A stretch of 28,218 bases of DNA from DATJUF01 sp035524095 (GCA_035524095.1 DATKPK010000104.1:1-28218); one strand, 5' to 3'; positions 1 through 8,214 are shown, counted from the first letter of the stretch. Program-made: numbers and translations. The notes: generated from the sequence alone by a model not told the origin.

Positions 1-1047
1 GGTATCCTGGTTGAAGGAGCTCCAGCGTCATGTCCTACCGGTCCGTCCAGTTGCACTCCCGCCGTTGGGCCTCAAATCACCAATGTAACTATCTCTTATA
101 ACGTCGTGACCAATAACGACCTCGCCTTGTCGGATGAAACGTGTCCCGGCGCCCCCGTCTTTGAGCAGGACGATTGCGGCGAAGGGCTTCATCTCGACGG
201 CGTCGCTTTTTCAACCGTTTCTTACAACCTCGTCAATTATAATTCCGGTGGAATTCTCAACACCGACGAGACCAACAGCAATCACGACAACCTGATTAGC
301 TTCAATCAAGTCTCCAACAACGATGAGGATTGCGGCATCACCTTGCCTTCGCACCCGCCGAATGGAGACCCGGCCAACAGCGGTTTCGCTTTCGGCGTCT
401 TTCACGACTCGATTATAAGCAACCTGATTGCCTACAACCTCGACGCAGGTGTCGGCATTTTCGCTCCCACCCCTGGGAACGCATCCTATAATCACTTAAT
501 CGCTGGTAACCGTATCATCGGTAATGGCAATCCCGGTGTTACCTACCACGCTCACGCGCCGGGTACCAACCTCAACGGCACCGCTATCGTCAACAATATT
601 ATTCAGTACAATGGCGCGGATCCGGAACCGGGAGCGCCCGCTGAGGGAGCCGGACCTGCAGATCCGACTGGCATCGAAATTTTTGCCAGTAACGACACTA
701 CCACCCCGGCTGTCGCACCACCAATCGATGCTCGCATCGAAGGTAATAACATCAATAATGAAACCAACGATATCTGGGTTGGCGCTCCCAATTGGGCCAA
801 TTGCAGCGCGCTCTCATTGACAGCTCAATGCTTTGCCGTCTCGGCTAATTTGAACAATCTCACCGGCGGCAATGTTGGTGTCTACAATACCGGCGACCCA
901 GGCAACGTCATCGTCAATGCGACCAATGATTACTGGGGATGCCGCTCTGGCCCGGGGACTTCTTACTGCAGTTCGGCCGAGGGTAATGTATTGACTACTC
1001 CATTTCTTAATTCTCCAAGCTTCGTCATCGGTCTGGCCTTGCCCTGA
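1..1047 (+). CDS. Secreted right-handed parallel beta-helix (NosD/PbH1-like) protein, 5' truncated by window edge
   Basis: The reading frame is open from base 1 and ends at TGA 1045-1047, so the start lies outside the window; the GTG at 106 is only an internal valine. The protein is rich in Asn, Gly and short hydrophobic strands in a loose 20-25 residue periodicity (for example NLVNYNSGGI, NLISFNQVSNN, NLIAYNLDAGVGI, NHLIAGNRIIGN, ARIEGNNINN). This is the usual look of PbH1 repeats, in which Asn ladders stack inside a parallel beta-helix. Near the C-terminus is NDYWGCRSGPGTSYC, a closing motif I associate with exported beta-helix proteins. Several Cys residues suggest disulphides outside the cytoplasm. 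Some proteins with this fold cleave or bind polysaccharide, but no catalytic site can be assigned. It converges on the FAD oxidase gene across a shared hairpin. Confidence 0.75.
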   Translation, partial: GILVEGAPASCPTGPSSCTPAVGPQITNVTISYNVVTNNDLALSDETCPGAPVFEQDDCGEGLHLDGVAFSTVSYNLVNYNSGGILNTDETNSNHDNLISFNQVSNNDEDCGITLPSHPPNGDPANSGFAFGVFHDSIISNLIAYNLDAGVGIFAPTPGNASYNHLIAGNRIIGNGNPGVTYHAHAPGTNLNGTAIVNNIIQYNGADPEPGAPAEGAGPADPTGIEIFASNDTTTPAVAPPIDARIEGNNINNETNDIWVGAPNWANCSALSLTAQCFAVSANLNNLTGGNVGVYNTGDPGNVIVNATNDYWGCRSGPGTSYCSSAEGNVLTTPFLNSPSFVIGLALP

Positions 1048-1078
1048 TCAACTGACGATCATCTGACTATCCGGCATG

Positions 1079-1110
1079 GTGGCGCGTCTGAGCTCAGGCG
1101 CGCCACTTTA
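1079..1110. terminator. Bidirectional hairpin terminator between convergent genes
   Basis: A perfect 8-bp stem, GTGGCGCG (1079-1086) with CGCGCCAC (1099-1106), encloses a 12-base loop that itself holds the palindrome CTGAGCTCAG. It is followed by TTTA. It lies between the 3' ends of the beta-helix gene (plus) and the FAD oxidase gene (minus), where a shared terminator is expected. The T-run is short. Confidence 0.5.
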
Positions 1111-1151
1111 GTATTTCGAAGTTCTTTCGTGATACCAGTACCTGGTCAGCT

Positions 1152-3026
1152 TCAAAGCCTGGTGAATCCGTCGGTACTCCACTGTTCGGAGCCAACTCCG
1201 TTATGGACGAAGAATAACCCCTCCGGATCGTATTTTCGCTTGATCTCGATTAGTCGCGGGTAATTACTACCCCAGTACGCGTGCTGCCAATCCTTCTCGA
1301 AGAAATTGCTCTCGCTCACGTAGGCACCACCGTGCGGCGCGACTGAACGTAGTTGATTCACGCATTGATCGATACGCTGCGCGGCTTGCCGGCCTTCCTC
1401 AACCGATGGCTCACGGCCGGGGATTCCCGGATATGCGGGTCCTTGGCCGTTGGCGACGATCGCCAGGGCGAAGGCGGTAAGCACAGCCGGATTGGTCGCC
1501 GTATCTTTCGCGAGCGCGATCGCGTCGGATGGCGCTCCTGCAAGTCCTTTATTGAAATGCAGTCCTATGTCGGAATACCGAGATGCCGCAAACAGCGCAT
1601 CGGCAAGCCGCTGCTGCTGCGCGGCATCCTCAAGCAGCGACGCCGGGAGCCAAAGTGATTCGTAGCCCCACCAGAAAATACCGCACTCGCCGGTGTTTCC
1701 CTTCCACCACATGTTGTTGGGCTCAGCCCCCGGCCGATCGTCGAAGGCGACCGCAGGCTGGTAGATGTCTGCGAGTGCATCATCAAACAATGCGCGCATG
1801 GGATTGTCATCTCGGGGGAGTACGATTTCCGGCCAATCCTCGCTCCACCACTGCGCATCCCACCGATGTCGTGCCGGTATGCATCCGAGGGTTACCGGCC
1901 ATTGGACCGAATATCCATCCGGCGAACGTTTTGCCCAGTCGAGAAACGGCTGCCAGGCTTTGCTCAACTGGTCACGATCCAATCCGTGTGACTCCATTTG
2001 GATGACGAGAGTATTAGAGGGATTCAGGTGCACCTGCTCGCCCCAATGATCGTTGAAGAGATTCTCTCGATAGAACCTGACGAACTCACGAATCAGCCGC
2101 CGGTAGGCATCCTCGGACCCCGCTTTGATGGTGAAGGTGGCGACTCCGAAGAACTCAGGAAGATCGTGAGTACGCAGTGTCATTTTACTCACCACCCCGA
2201 AAGTTCCGCCGCCGCCACCTTTCAGCGCCCAGAACAGATCGGGATTGGTACATGCGTTCGCGATGCGAATCTGGCCATCGGCGGTGACTATTTCAGCTTC
2301 CAGCAAGCTCCCTGCTGCAGTGCCGTAGTGCTTCGAGTAACTTCCAAAGCCGCCACCTTGGACCAAACCCCCGAGGCATACGGTCGTACATCCGCCGCCC
2401 TGAACGTATCTCCCTCCCTTGGTCGTAACTGCGTCGTAGGCCTGCATCCCGATCGTTCCGGCGCCAACGCTCACAGCCGGCTGCGGCTTAGTCGTGCTCT
2501 CGCATCCACTCGGAACGAAGGCATCATGCATCGTGATTTCGTGCATGTGCCGGGTCCAGATCAGCAGCGAGTCGGGAGCGTTCGAGGTTCCCTGGTAGCT
2601 GTGGCCACCGCCTTTGACCACGAGGCGCAAATTATTTTGGCGGGCAAAGTTTACGGCCTCGGCGATGTCCTGGGCATTCCTCGCCGCGACTGCGTAAACG
2701 CTTGGCTGGGTAGCCCACGCCTCAACCCATCCGAGCGATTGCGTGAGTCCAGGCGTATCCCCGATGTAATAGGGATTTTTGATGTTCTTCGCCAGCAGCG
2801 CGGCTGCGGCACTATCGGGATCGGTTTTGAGAACCGAAAGGGGAAAGCTCACCCGAATCAAATTGCCGCCGACTGCCGCATTGAGTTGCTTCCACGCAGC
2901 CTGCGACGGCCACGCCGCATCCGCGGGGCGGCACCGATGGAAACTCGTGTCAGCCCATAGTCGGCGAGGCAGCACGGTCAGAAGCGTCACCGATCGGATT
3001 GCTTTCAAGAATGTCCGTCTGTTCAT
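1152..3026 (-). CDS. Tat-exported FAD-linked oxidase, berberine-bridge-enzyme type
   Basis: A 624-residue flavin oxidase. It begins with NRRTFLK, a twin-arginine export motif, and a hydrophobic segment, so it probably folds in the cytoplasm and is exported by Tat. The FAD_binding_4 (PCMH) domain spans about residues 105-290. KGGGHSYQG carries H142, the usual 8-alpha-histidyl FAD attachment site. C213 in GGGCTTV sits where bicovalent family members make a 6-S-cysteinyl bond. The motif ALKGGGGGTFGVV (about 267-279) is typical of the family. The C-terminal BBE domain includes YWGSNYPRL and KYDPEGLFFVHNGVGSE. Family members oxidise carbohydrates, alkaloids or other alcohols with O2 and release H2O2; the substrate here is unknown. 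A strong GGGGGAGG lies about 6 bases before the ATG, which fixes the start. It stands alone, convergent with the beta-helix gene. Confidence 0.9.
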   Translation of the reverse strand: MNRRTFLKAIRSVTLLTVLPRRLWADTSFHRCRPADAAWPSQAAWKQLNAAVGGNLIRVSFPLSVLKTDPDSAAAALLAKNIKNPYYIGDTPGLTQSLGWVEAWATQPSVYAVAARNAQDIAEAVNFARQNNLRLVVKGGGHSYQGTSNAPDSLLIWTRHMHEITMHDAFVPSGCESTTKPQPAVSVGAGTIGMQAYDAVTTKGGRYVQGGGCTTVCLGGLVQGGGFGSYSKHYGTAAGSLLEAEIVTADGQIRIANACTNPDLFWALKGGGGGTFGVVSKMTLRTHDLPEFFGVATFTIKAGSEDAYRRLIREFVRFYRENLFNDHWGEQVHLNPSNTLVIQMESHGLDRDQLSKAWQPFLDWAKRSPDGYSVQWPVTLGCIPARHRWDAQWWSEDWPEIVLPRDDNPMRALFDDALADIYQPAVAFDDRPGAEPNNMWWKGNTGECGIFWWGYESLWLPASLLEDAAQQQRLADALFAASRYSDIGLHFNKGLAGAPSDAIALAKDTATNPAVLTAFALAIVANGQGPAYPGIPGREPSVEEGRQAAQRIDQCVNQLRSVAPHGGAYVSESNFFEKDWQHAYWGSNYPRLIEIKRKYDPEGLFFVHNGVGSEQWSTDGFTRL

Positions 3027-3270
3027 CCAGGCCTCCCCCGAGAGCGCTAGCTTGGATCACAATGACTCAAACCGAACCTATAACACCGATCGCCGTCGAA
3101 GCGTTGGTCTTGCCGTTACACCACGTGACTAGCGTCATCAACATGAACTAACTGAACACGGGCTGACGAAGCGATCGCCTGGCGCATGCTCCTGATAGCG
3201 TGCACTTGCGATCTGGGTTTCGGCAAAGACGAACGACAGAGAAACTCTGTCTAAGGAAAGCGCTGAGCCT

Positions 3271-4062
3271 CTAAGGATCGCGCTGGTCGGTGTGATCGCG
3301 AATCGCGGTGTGGCTCATCCACGGGGCGGTGCCCGTACCTACGACTGCCACGACATCGCCGCGCGCAGGCCGGATAGCGGCAAGCTGATCTGCCACTGAA
3401 CCGCCGCCGCTAGCGCTTATTATAACTGGTTCGGGCCGCATGGCCGAAGATGCGGGACTCACTTGTATGACGTAAGGCCGTGTTCCTACAAGAATTAACA
3501 CGGGTGCTCCGGCGGCTTGAGCAGTCTCTTGAGCGGTCTGATGATTCGCATATCGTTCGATCACCCGTTGCACGTAGGTATCCGTCTCCGCGTATGGCGG
3601 CACGCCACCATATTTTTCCACTGCTCCAGGTCCCGCATTATACGCGGCTAGCAAAGCCGGCAATCCCTGCAGGTTGGGAGTTCTTGCAAGACGATTGCGC
3701 AAGTAGTCAAGAAAATCAGCGGCGCCCATTAGGTTGGCGACCGGGTCGAAAGGATTGAGTACGGAGAAAGCACTGGCCGTGGTCGGCATCAGTTGCATGA
3801 GTCCGAGCGCACCTTTGGGTGAAACACTCAGAGCGTCACCGCCGGATTCAACCTCCGCCATCGCTTCAAGCAGATCCGGGTCGATGTTGTGCATCCGGCC
3901 GACTGTCGCAAAAACGTCTTTCAGGTATGGCGGAACCCCGTTGGACTGAGCTCTAGCCGCAACAGGCGTAAATAGCATCAGCAGGATTGGCAAAGCATTC
4001 ATCCGCAAGCACCGCGCGCTGCTTTTCCTGACCGAGGATAGATATGCTTGTACGACCCGCAC
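3271..4062 (-). CDS. Periplasmic lytic transglycosylase (SLT domain)
   Basis: A 263-residue peptidoglycan lyase that cleaves MurNAc-GlcNAc bonds to give 1,6-anhydro ends. A signal peptide (ILLMLFTPVAARA, then QS) is followed by an SLT domain at about residues 45-175. The catalytic Glu is E72 in VESGGD, followed by SPKGALGLMQLMP and later LLAAYNAGPGAVEKYGG, the standard SLT signature blocks. The last 75 residues are Ala/Gly/Pro-rich with no domain I recognise. The start is uncertain: GTG at 4062 supplies the positive charges a signal peptide needs, while ATG at 4002 gives a shorter form starting just before the hydrophobic core. Neither has a clear Shine-Dalgarno. The neighbouring genes give no functional link. 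Confidence 0.88.
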   Translation of the reverse strand: MRVVQAYLSSVRKSSARCLRMNALPILLMLFTPVAARAQSNGVPPYLKDVFATVGRMHNIDPDLLEAMAEVESGGDALSVSPKGALGLMQLMPTTASAFSVLNPFDPVANLMGAADFLDYLRNRLARTPNLQGLPALLAAYNAGPGAVEKYGGVPPYAETDTYVQRVIERYANHQTAQETAQAAGAPVLILVGTRPYVIQVSPASSAMRPEPVIISASGGGSVADQLAAIRPARGDVVAVVGTGTAPWMSHTAIRDHTDQRDP

Positions 4063-4204
4063 CCGTCATATATTAGGCGAATCGGCAAGGCACGGAAATC
4101 TCACCGAGCCTATTTGATAGCGTCGCATGGCCATCGCCGCTGACCGACGGCAGAGCTCCGACGATCGACTTTTCCGCCAATCATCTCAAGTCGCAGCAAA
4201 CAAG

Positions 4205-4987
4205 CTAAGTGATGAGTCGATTAATGATTGGTATCGTGACGAGGCTCACCACAGTAGTGAATGCGACTGCAGTCGCCAGCAATTCGGTGTCGAAACCGAA
4301 GCGGTCGGCAACAATGAAAGTGAATAGTTGCGGCGGCATCGACGCCTCGAGCGTGGCCGCGTGCAAATTAAGATGTGAAAGCCCAATTGCCTTGCCGACG
4401 AATACAACGATGATTGGCGAAAGCCCAAGCTTGACTATCAGCAGCGGCCACCACTTTCTAAAGTCGTCGAAGGATCGCCTGAGCACGGAGGGTTTTAGGG
4501 CCATGCCGAGAATCAGAAGCATCAACCCGGATGCGGACTCTCCCAGCAAATGAAGCGCTGTTAAAACAAATTGCGGTAACGGAACGCCAAGGACTCGAAT
4601 CACAGCTGCCGCGAGAGCTGACCAGAGAAGGGGAAACTTTATGATCTGGGCAAGGGTTGCTTTGATCGAAGTCCTGCCGCCGTTCTGGTAGGACATCGCG
4701 AGCAATGAGCCGGTAATAAGGTCTGACGAGGTAACTGTGATCTCGCACAGGATCGCGATCTCGGTTACGTACAGCAACTGTTCCGGAAATAGTCCGCGCA
4801 GCAGCGGCATTCCAAGGTAAGTCACGTTGCCAAAGGCGCAGCCGATAACCAGCGAGCTCTTTTGTTGCGGGCTTACCGCGAAGTATTTGAACACTGCGAG
4901 AGCAGTGCCAACACAAGCCGCGAGGCCTATCAGCATCACCAGCGGAACCTGCCACAAAACCTTATCGACCGACGCCCCGTAGATCAC
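4205..4987 (-). CDS. AEC-family permease, main body (about 260 residues), 5' end in another frame
   Basis: A very hydrophobic protein with about eight predicted membrane helices. It belongs to the auxin efflux carrier (AEC) family of bacterial permeases, which move small organic anions such as malate or malonate. Recognisable parts are GCAFGNVTYLGMPLL (the helix with the conserved N-x-x-x-G-x-P region), LGVPLPQFV, and LGESASGLMLLILGMAL, which ends the first half of the repeat. Its apparent start, GTG at 4987, has no ribosome-binding site. It overlaps by four bases (GTGA) the stop of an upstream 48-residue frame that encodes the missing N-terminal helix. Joined, the two give 308 residues, the normal family length. 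This is therefore one gene broken by a one-base shift, or two translationally coupled halves. The substrate cannot be inferred. Confidence 0.78.
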   Translation of the reverse strand: MIYGASVDKVLWQVPLVMLIGLAACVGTALAVFKYFAVSPQQKSSLVIGCAFGNVTYLGMPLLRGLFPEQLLYVTEIAILCEITVTSSDLITGSLLAMSYQNGGRTSIKATLAQIIKFPLLWSALAAAVIRVLGVPLPQFVLTALHLLGESASGLMLLILGMALKPSVLRRSFDDFRKWWPLLIVKLGLSPIIVVFVGKAIGLSHLNLHAATLEASMPPQLFTFIVADRFGFDTELLATAVAFTTVVSLVTIPIINRLIT

Positions 4988-5130
4988 TTCTTCAAGGCGG
5001 GGAGTAAGACGTTGAGCACCAGGCTACCGCATTGCCGGCGAGTAGAATCGATATCGAGCGTGGGAACCAGACGATAAAGCGCAGCGCCAACACCGGCGAT
5101 AGCGGCGAGTGCGAGAAATACGTTCAGCAT
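4984..5130 (-). pseudogene. N-terminal 48-residue fragment of the AEC permease, out of frame with the rest
   Basis: An ATG at 5130 opens a 48-residue frame ending at TGA 4986-4984. It reads MLNVFLALAAIAGVGAALYR, then a short polar loop, then CGSLVLNVLLPALKK. This is the standard first helix and the LVxNxLLPAL block of AEC permeases. The rest of the family sequence continues directly in the -1 frame from GTG 4987, so the break falls at about 4984-4992. It could be a real indel that inactivates the gene, a base-calling error, or (less likely) programmed -1 frameshifting. No clear slippery heptamer of the X XXY YYZ type was seen. Confidence 0.65.
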
Positions 5131-5380
5131 CGATTTGGTTGTCCACCCATCCTGCTCACCTCACAGTCCGTCGCTGAGATTCATAACTTGCTGATCCGGT
5201 GGTGCGACCGCTTGTATCGATCAGTCGCGGAGCTTAATCAAAAGCACCCCTCCGTAGCTCAGTCCACGCTCGCGAACATTACTTGTGAAGTAATTGCGGG
5301 AAATTTGCGGAGTGGTGAAATTGCCTTCGAGGCGGGAACAACGTCGTTGACGTTCTTCAACCATCCGCCCGGAGGGTACC

Positions 5381-5773
5381 ATGTCAGCATTAGAAGATGT
5401 CCGAAAGAGCGTTGAACAAATCGCGGCGGCCTCGGCGAAGGGCGATTTCGCGCCATTCATCGCCGCGCTGGACGACAACCTTGAGGTCTTCGACCACGTC
5501 GCCTATCGGTTCGAGAGGAAGAACGAGTTCCTCGACTATCTAGGCAGCGTAATGGGTGGTGCGGAGTCGATGACTTTCGCATTCCATCAGCCGTCGTGCC
5601 GCACGTTTAACGAAGACACGGCGATCGTGAACTCCTACGATCGTGCCGCTACGATGCCAAAGGGCGGCGGCGCCCCAATTGTCGCATGCGGCCGCACGAC
5701 TCTGGTGTTGGTCAAAAAGGGCGGCGATTGGAAAATCGTCAGCGCACACTTCTCACCCTTACCGAAGGAATAA
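5381..5773 (+). CDS. NTF2-like (SnoaL/DUF4440-type) protein
   Basis: A 130-residue single-domain protein of the NTF2-like superfamily: helical N-terminus (ALEDVRKSVEQIAAASAKGD), the turn in which activity or binding residues usually sit (FIAALDDNLEVFDHVAYRF), then mixed strands ending in GDWKIVSAHFSPLP, a common closing strand of DUF4440/SnoaL_3 proteins. Members include ketosteroid isomerase-like enzymes, polyketide cyclases and non-catalytic ligand binders, so a reaction cannot be named. GGAGG sits 5 bases before the ATG and fixes the start. A second NTF2-like gene follows 73 bp downstream and is disrupted, so this pair may be an ancient tandem duplication or two subunits. Confidence 0.8.
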   Translation: MSALEDVRKSVEQIAAASAKGDFAPFIAALDDNLEVFDHVAYRFERKNEFLDYLGSVMGGAESMTFAFHQPSCRTFNEDTAIVNSYDRAATMPKGGGAPIVACGRTTLVLVKKGGDWKIVSAHFSPLPKE

Positions 5774-5782
5774 CGAGACTGC

Positions 5783-5808
5783 GCGGGGCGGTCGTCAGGC
5801 CGTCCCGC
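5783..5808 (+). terminator. GC-rich hairpin between the two NTF2-like genes
   Basis: GCGGGGCGG (5783-5791) can pair with CCGTCCCGC (5800-5808), nine pairs with one G-U, around an 8-base loop. No T-run follows, so this may be an attenuator or mRNA-stabilising hairpin rather than a full terminator. It sits 11 bases after the stop of the first NTF2-like gene. Confidence 0.3.
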
Positions 5809-5846
5809 TAGAGTCCAAAGTAACATTCACTCAAGGGGCTTGTGCA

Positions 5847-6222
5847 ATGGAAGCAACTGAACAAGACTCCCGCAGCGCACGAACCGCCGCGCTGATGGAT
5901 CGCTTCAACGCGGTTTTTCTGAAACACGACCCAACTGCTTTAGGCGAGCATAATCGCCGAGGATTGCGTCATCGAAAAGATCAATCCCACGGCCGATGGC
6001 GACCGCTGTGTTGGACGCGAGGCGTACGTGGCCCTCTGGAGCGAGATTGCGACGGCGCCCGCTACTCGATTTGAGCTTGAAGAGACCTCCGCGATGGTTG
6101 ACCGCGCAATTATTCGTTGGCGGTTATGGAACGGTGATTCGAGCTCGCGGCGTGGCGTTAATCTGATGCGAGTGCGCGACGGGCTGACTGTCGAGGCGAT
6201 GGGCTACGTGAAAGGTGCCTAG
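5847..6222 (+). pseudogene. Second NTF2-like (SnoaL/ketosteroid-isomerase-type) gene, frameshifted
   Basis: AAGGGG lies 9 bases before ATG 5847, which opens a frame encoding MEATEQDSRSARTAALMDRF and then NAVFLKHDPTAL, a typical NTF2-like first helix. After about 5940 the family-like sequence continues one base out of phase: IIAEDCVIEKINPTADGDR, then CVGREAYVALWSEIA, and it ends with MRVRDGLTVEAMGYVKGA before TAG at 6220-6222. In that second frame a TAG stands immediately upstream (about 5941), so the break is confined to 5938-5950. Joining the frames gives about 125 residues, normal for the family. Either the gene is a recent pseudogene or a base is wrong in the sequence. AEDC-x-x-E and DGDRCVGRE are usual in SnoaL-like isomerase relatives; the substrate is unknown. 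Confidence 0.7.
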
Positions 6223-6253
6223 CCGATAGGCGCGAATCGGCAAATTTTTCCGA

Positions 6254-6282
6254 CGGTCGATTACCTCCGAGGTAATCGACCG
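6254..6282. promoter_or_regulatory. 13-bp perfect inverted repeat, candidate operator of the XRE regulator
   Basis: CGGTCGATTACCT (6254-6266) and AGGTAATCGACCG (6270-6282) are perfect reverse complements with a 3-base centre. The palindrome ends 23 bases before the XRE regulator ATG and is followed by a -10-like CATAAT (6287-6292) and GGAG (6294-6297). No T-run follows, which argues against a terminator. Its place and symmetry suit autoregulation by the dimeric HTH protein encoded next; this is inference. Confidence 0.5.
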
Positions 6283-6305
6283 GCTACATAATCGGAGCTA
6301 GCGTT

Positions 6306-7160
6306 ATGCTTATGGATATTCCGCAGAACGGAACTGCAGTTGAACCGATCGGAGTAGGCCCTCTGTTGCGGCGCTGGCGCGAAGCGCGCCATCTGAGTCA
6401 GCTCGAGCTCGCATTAGAGGCCGAGGTTTCTGCTCGTCATGTGAGCTTCCTCGAGACCGGCCGCGCTGAGCCGAGCCGCGAGATGCTGCTGACGCTTGCC
6501 AATGTGCTTGACGTCCCCTTGAGAGAGCAAAATTTTCTGCTGCTAGCAGCAGGTTTCGCACCAATTTATGGCGAAACTGGACTCGATGATCCGCGGATGG
6601 CGACGGTGCGCACTGCAGTCGAGATAATTCTTAAGAATAATGAGCCGCGCAGTGCCTACGCGCACGACCGTCATTGGAACATCGTGATGGCAAATCAAGC
6701 GTTCATCAAATTCTTGAACATTGCTCTCGACAAGCCGGTGGTGGGTCTGGAACCGCTGAGCGTTGCGGCCGCGCCTCGGCTTAACGTACTGCGCCTGGTT
6801 TTTGATCCGGAAGCAGCGCGTAAAGTGATCATGAACTGGGAAACGATCGCGAAAGCGCTCCTGAATGAAGCGTATCGGCGGCTGGCGTGGGCGCGCGACG
6901 ATGTTCTGAAGAATCTGATAACGGAAATCCTCAGCTATCCCGGAGTTCCAGAGCGCTGGCGGGAGCCCGATCTCGACGCTCCACGTGAGCTGATTCTGCC
7001 TACCGAACTGAATCTAGGTGGGACGGTCGCGCGGATGTTCAGCACGATTACCACGCTGGCGACACCTAACGATGTCACGTTGCAAGATTTGCATATTGAG
7101 GCGTTCTATCCCGCCGACGCAGCCACCGAGAAGTTGCTCTCTTCGCCACCGTGGGCCTGA
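6306..7160 (+). CDS. XRE-family transcriptional regulator with MmyB-type ligand-binding domain
   Basis: A 284-residue DNA-binding regulator. Residues about 17-75 form an XRE helix-turn-helix: LLRRWREARHLSQLELALEA, VSARHVSFLETGRAEPSREM, then LLTLANVLDVP. This pattern is shared by a large actinobacterial and proteobacterial subfamily with a C-terminal MmyB-like (PAS-like) ligand-binding domain, here about residues 105-280 (AYAHDRHWNIVMANQAF is its usual opening). Such regulators often sit beside short-chain dehydrogenases or small isomerase-like enzymes and may bind fatty-acid-like ligands. GGAG lies 8 bases before ATG 6306; a second ATG at 6312 is also possible. The 13-bp palindrome just upstream is a plausible operator, and the disrupted NTF2-like gene before it a plausible former target. 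Confidence 0.88.
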   Translation: MLMDIPQNGTAVEPIGVGPLLRRWREARHLSQLELALEAEVSARHVSFLETGRAEPSREMLLTLANVLDVPLREQNFLLLAAGFAPIYGETGLDDPRMATVRTAVEIILKNNEPRSAYAHDRHWNIVMANQAFIKFLNIALDKPVVGLEPLSVAAAPRLNVLRLVFDPEAARKVIMNWETIAKALLNEAYRRLAWARDDVLKNLITEILSYPGVPERWREPDLDAPRELILPTELNLGGTVARMFSTITTLATPNDVTLQDLHIEAFYPADAATEKLLSSPPWA

Positions 7161-7234
7161 TGACTGCTAACACCGATATCACGCTGCGCGATGCGCGCGA
7201 AAATCTAGCACTGGCGTACGACCGCGACCAGTGA
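7160..7234 (+). CDS. Possible 24-residue ORF overlapping the end of the XRE regulator
   Basis: The regulator stop overlaps a start as TGATG; the ATG at 7160 encodes 24 residues (MTANTDITLRDARENLALAY plus DRDQ) before TGA at 7232-7234. The overlap is of the kind used for translational coupling. The product has no recognised domain and no independent ribosome-binding site, so it could be chance or the surviving start of a lost gene. Confidence 0.2.
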   Translation: MTANTDITLRDARENLALAYDRDQ

Positions 7235-7278
7235 GCGCGCTATGGACAATGCACTCGACTGCGAAACCTTGGCGCAGC

Positions 7279-8214
7279 TCATTGGGCGTTCTCGATCCGA
7301 ATCCTGAACACGGCTCGGAAGCGCTCGCCCGCATCAACAAACCGCAGTCCGCTGCCGCTAGTTAAGGCGCTCGTCGGCGCCGTCATCGGTTCGAGGGCTA
7401 AATAGTCTTTGTCTTTGGGAGCGTAGACTTGCGCATAAGGAAACCCATCGACCAAATCGACGCTGACTGTGCGTCCAGCACCGGCGACTGCGAATGAAGC
7501 TTGACCCTGCATTAGAGCAAAGCCGTCGTCGAAACTCATTTCACCCAGTTGCGCGTCGAATCCGCTGGAAGCTTCTTCGTCACCTGCCGGAATTCCGCGG
7601 CTGTCGAGTACCAGCTTCCGCATCGCCGGTAATTGCAAGTGCCATTTGGTGCGCGGAAGCTTCGGAATGCGGAGATACGGGTGAAAGCCGAAACTAATCG
7701 GGACAGATACGGCAGAATCCGCGGCGATTGTCGTTGCTATAGTCAGGCTATTTGGTTGAATAGTTACCTCCAACTCAACGCGATGCCGGAACGGGAATAT
7801 GGCAAGAAGATCACCGGACGACCAATCGAGAAAAGCCTTCGCGAAATCCTGTCTCCGTTCGCTCACTGCCCAAAGGAGTAACGGCCACGGTACGCCATGC
7901 ATCGGCAGCCCATGCTCGTCAACATGGATAAGCGGCGATGACAAATTGAGCGACACCCGCTGCCCGAGCACACTATAGTGCGATTCAGACAGTCGATTTG
8001 CCCATGGATAGAGAAACGGGATGCCGGCGGTGCTCCCTTTTTCTGCAGCAACCTGGAGGTCCTCGACGCGTCCGAGCATCTCCACGCCTTTATGACGAAG
8101 TGAGGCGCCGATCATCCCGTGAGCTGGAAGAAAAATCGCCTCAAGATCACCTGCGACGAGTCTGATGGTGGTTGGGTCGTTCAGAAAATCTTGTAAATTT
8201 GAATTTGGTGCCAT
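7279..8214 (-). CDS. Aldose 1-epimerase (galactose mutarotase)-like protein
   Basis: A 311-residue cytoplasmic protein of the galactose mutarotase fold, which interconverts alpha and beta anomers of hexoses; some relatives act on hexose-6-phosphates. Active-site blocks are visible: PWANR (N73, R74), LPMHG with H106, SFGFHPYLRIP with the catalytic acid H178, a DDGF acidic turn near 229, and LEPMTAP with the catalytic base E275. All key positions are intact and the length is normal. No clear Shine-Dalgarno precedes ATG 8214. It shares its strand with the acetyltransferase gene 76 bp upstream; they may be co-transcribed, although functions appear unrelated. There is no other galactose-pathway gene in the window, so the physiological sugar is open. 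Confidence 0.88.
   Translation of the reverse strand: MAPNSNLQDFLNDPTTIRLVAGDLEAIFLPAHGMIGASLRHKGVEMLGRVEDLQVAAEKGSTAGIPFLYPWANRLSESHYSVLGQRVSLNLSSPLIHVDEHGLPMHGVPWPLLLWAVSERRQDFAKAFLDWSSGDLLAIFPFRHRVELEVTIQPNSLTIATTIAADSAVSVPISFGFHPYLRIPKLPRTKWHLQLPAMRKLVLDSRGIPAGDEEASSGFDAQLGEMSFDDGFALMQGQASFAVAGAGRTVSVDLVDGFPYAQVYAPKDKDYLALEPMTAPTSALTSGSGLRFVDAGERFRAVFRIRIENAQ

Noticed and set aside
1998..2960. 320-residue plus-strand open frame
   Set aside because: It lies wholly antisense to the FAD oxidase, whose motifs are clear; the translation shows no family pattern.
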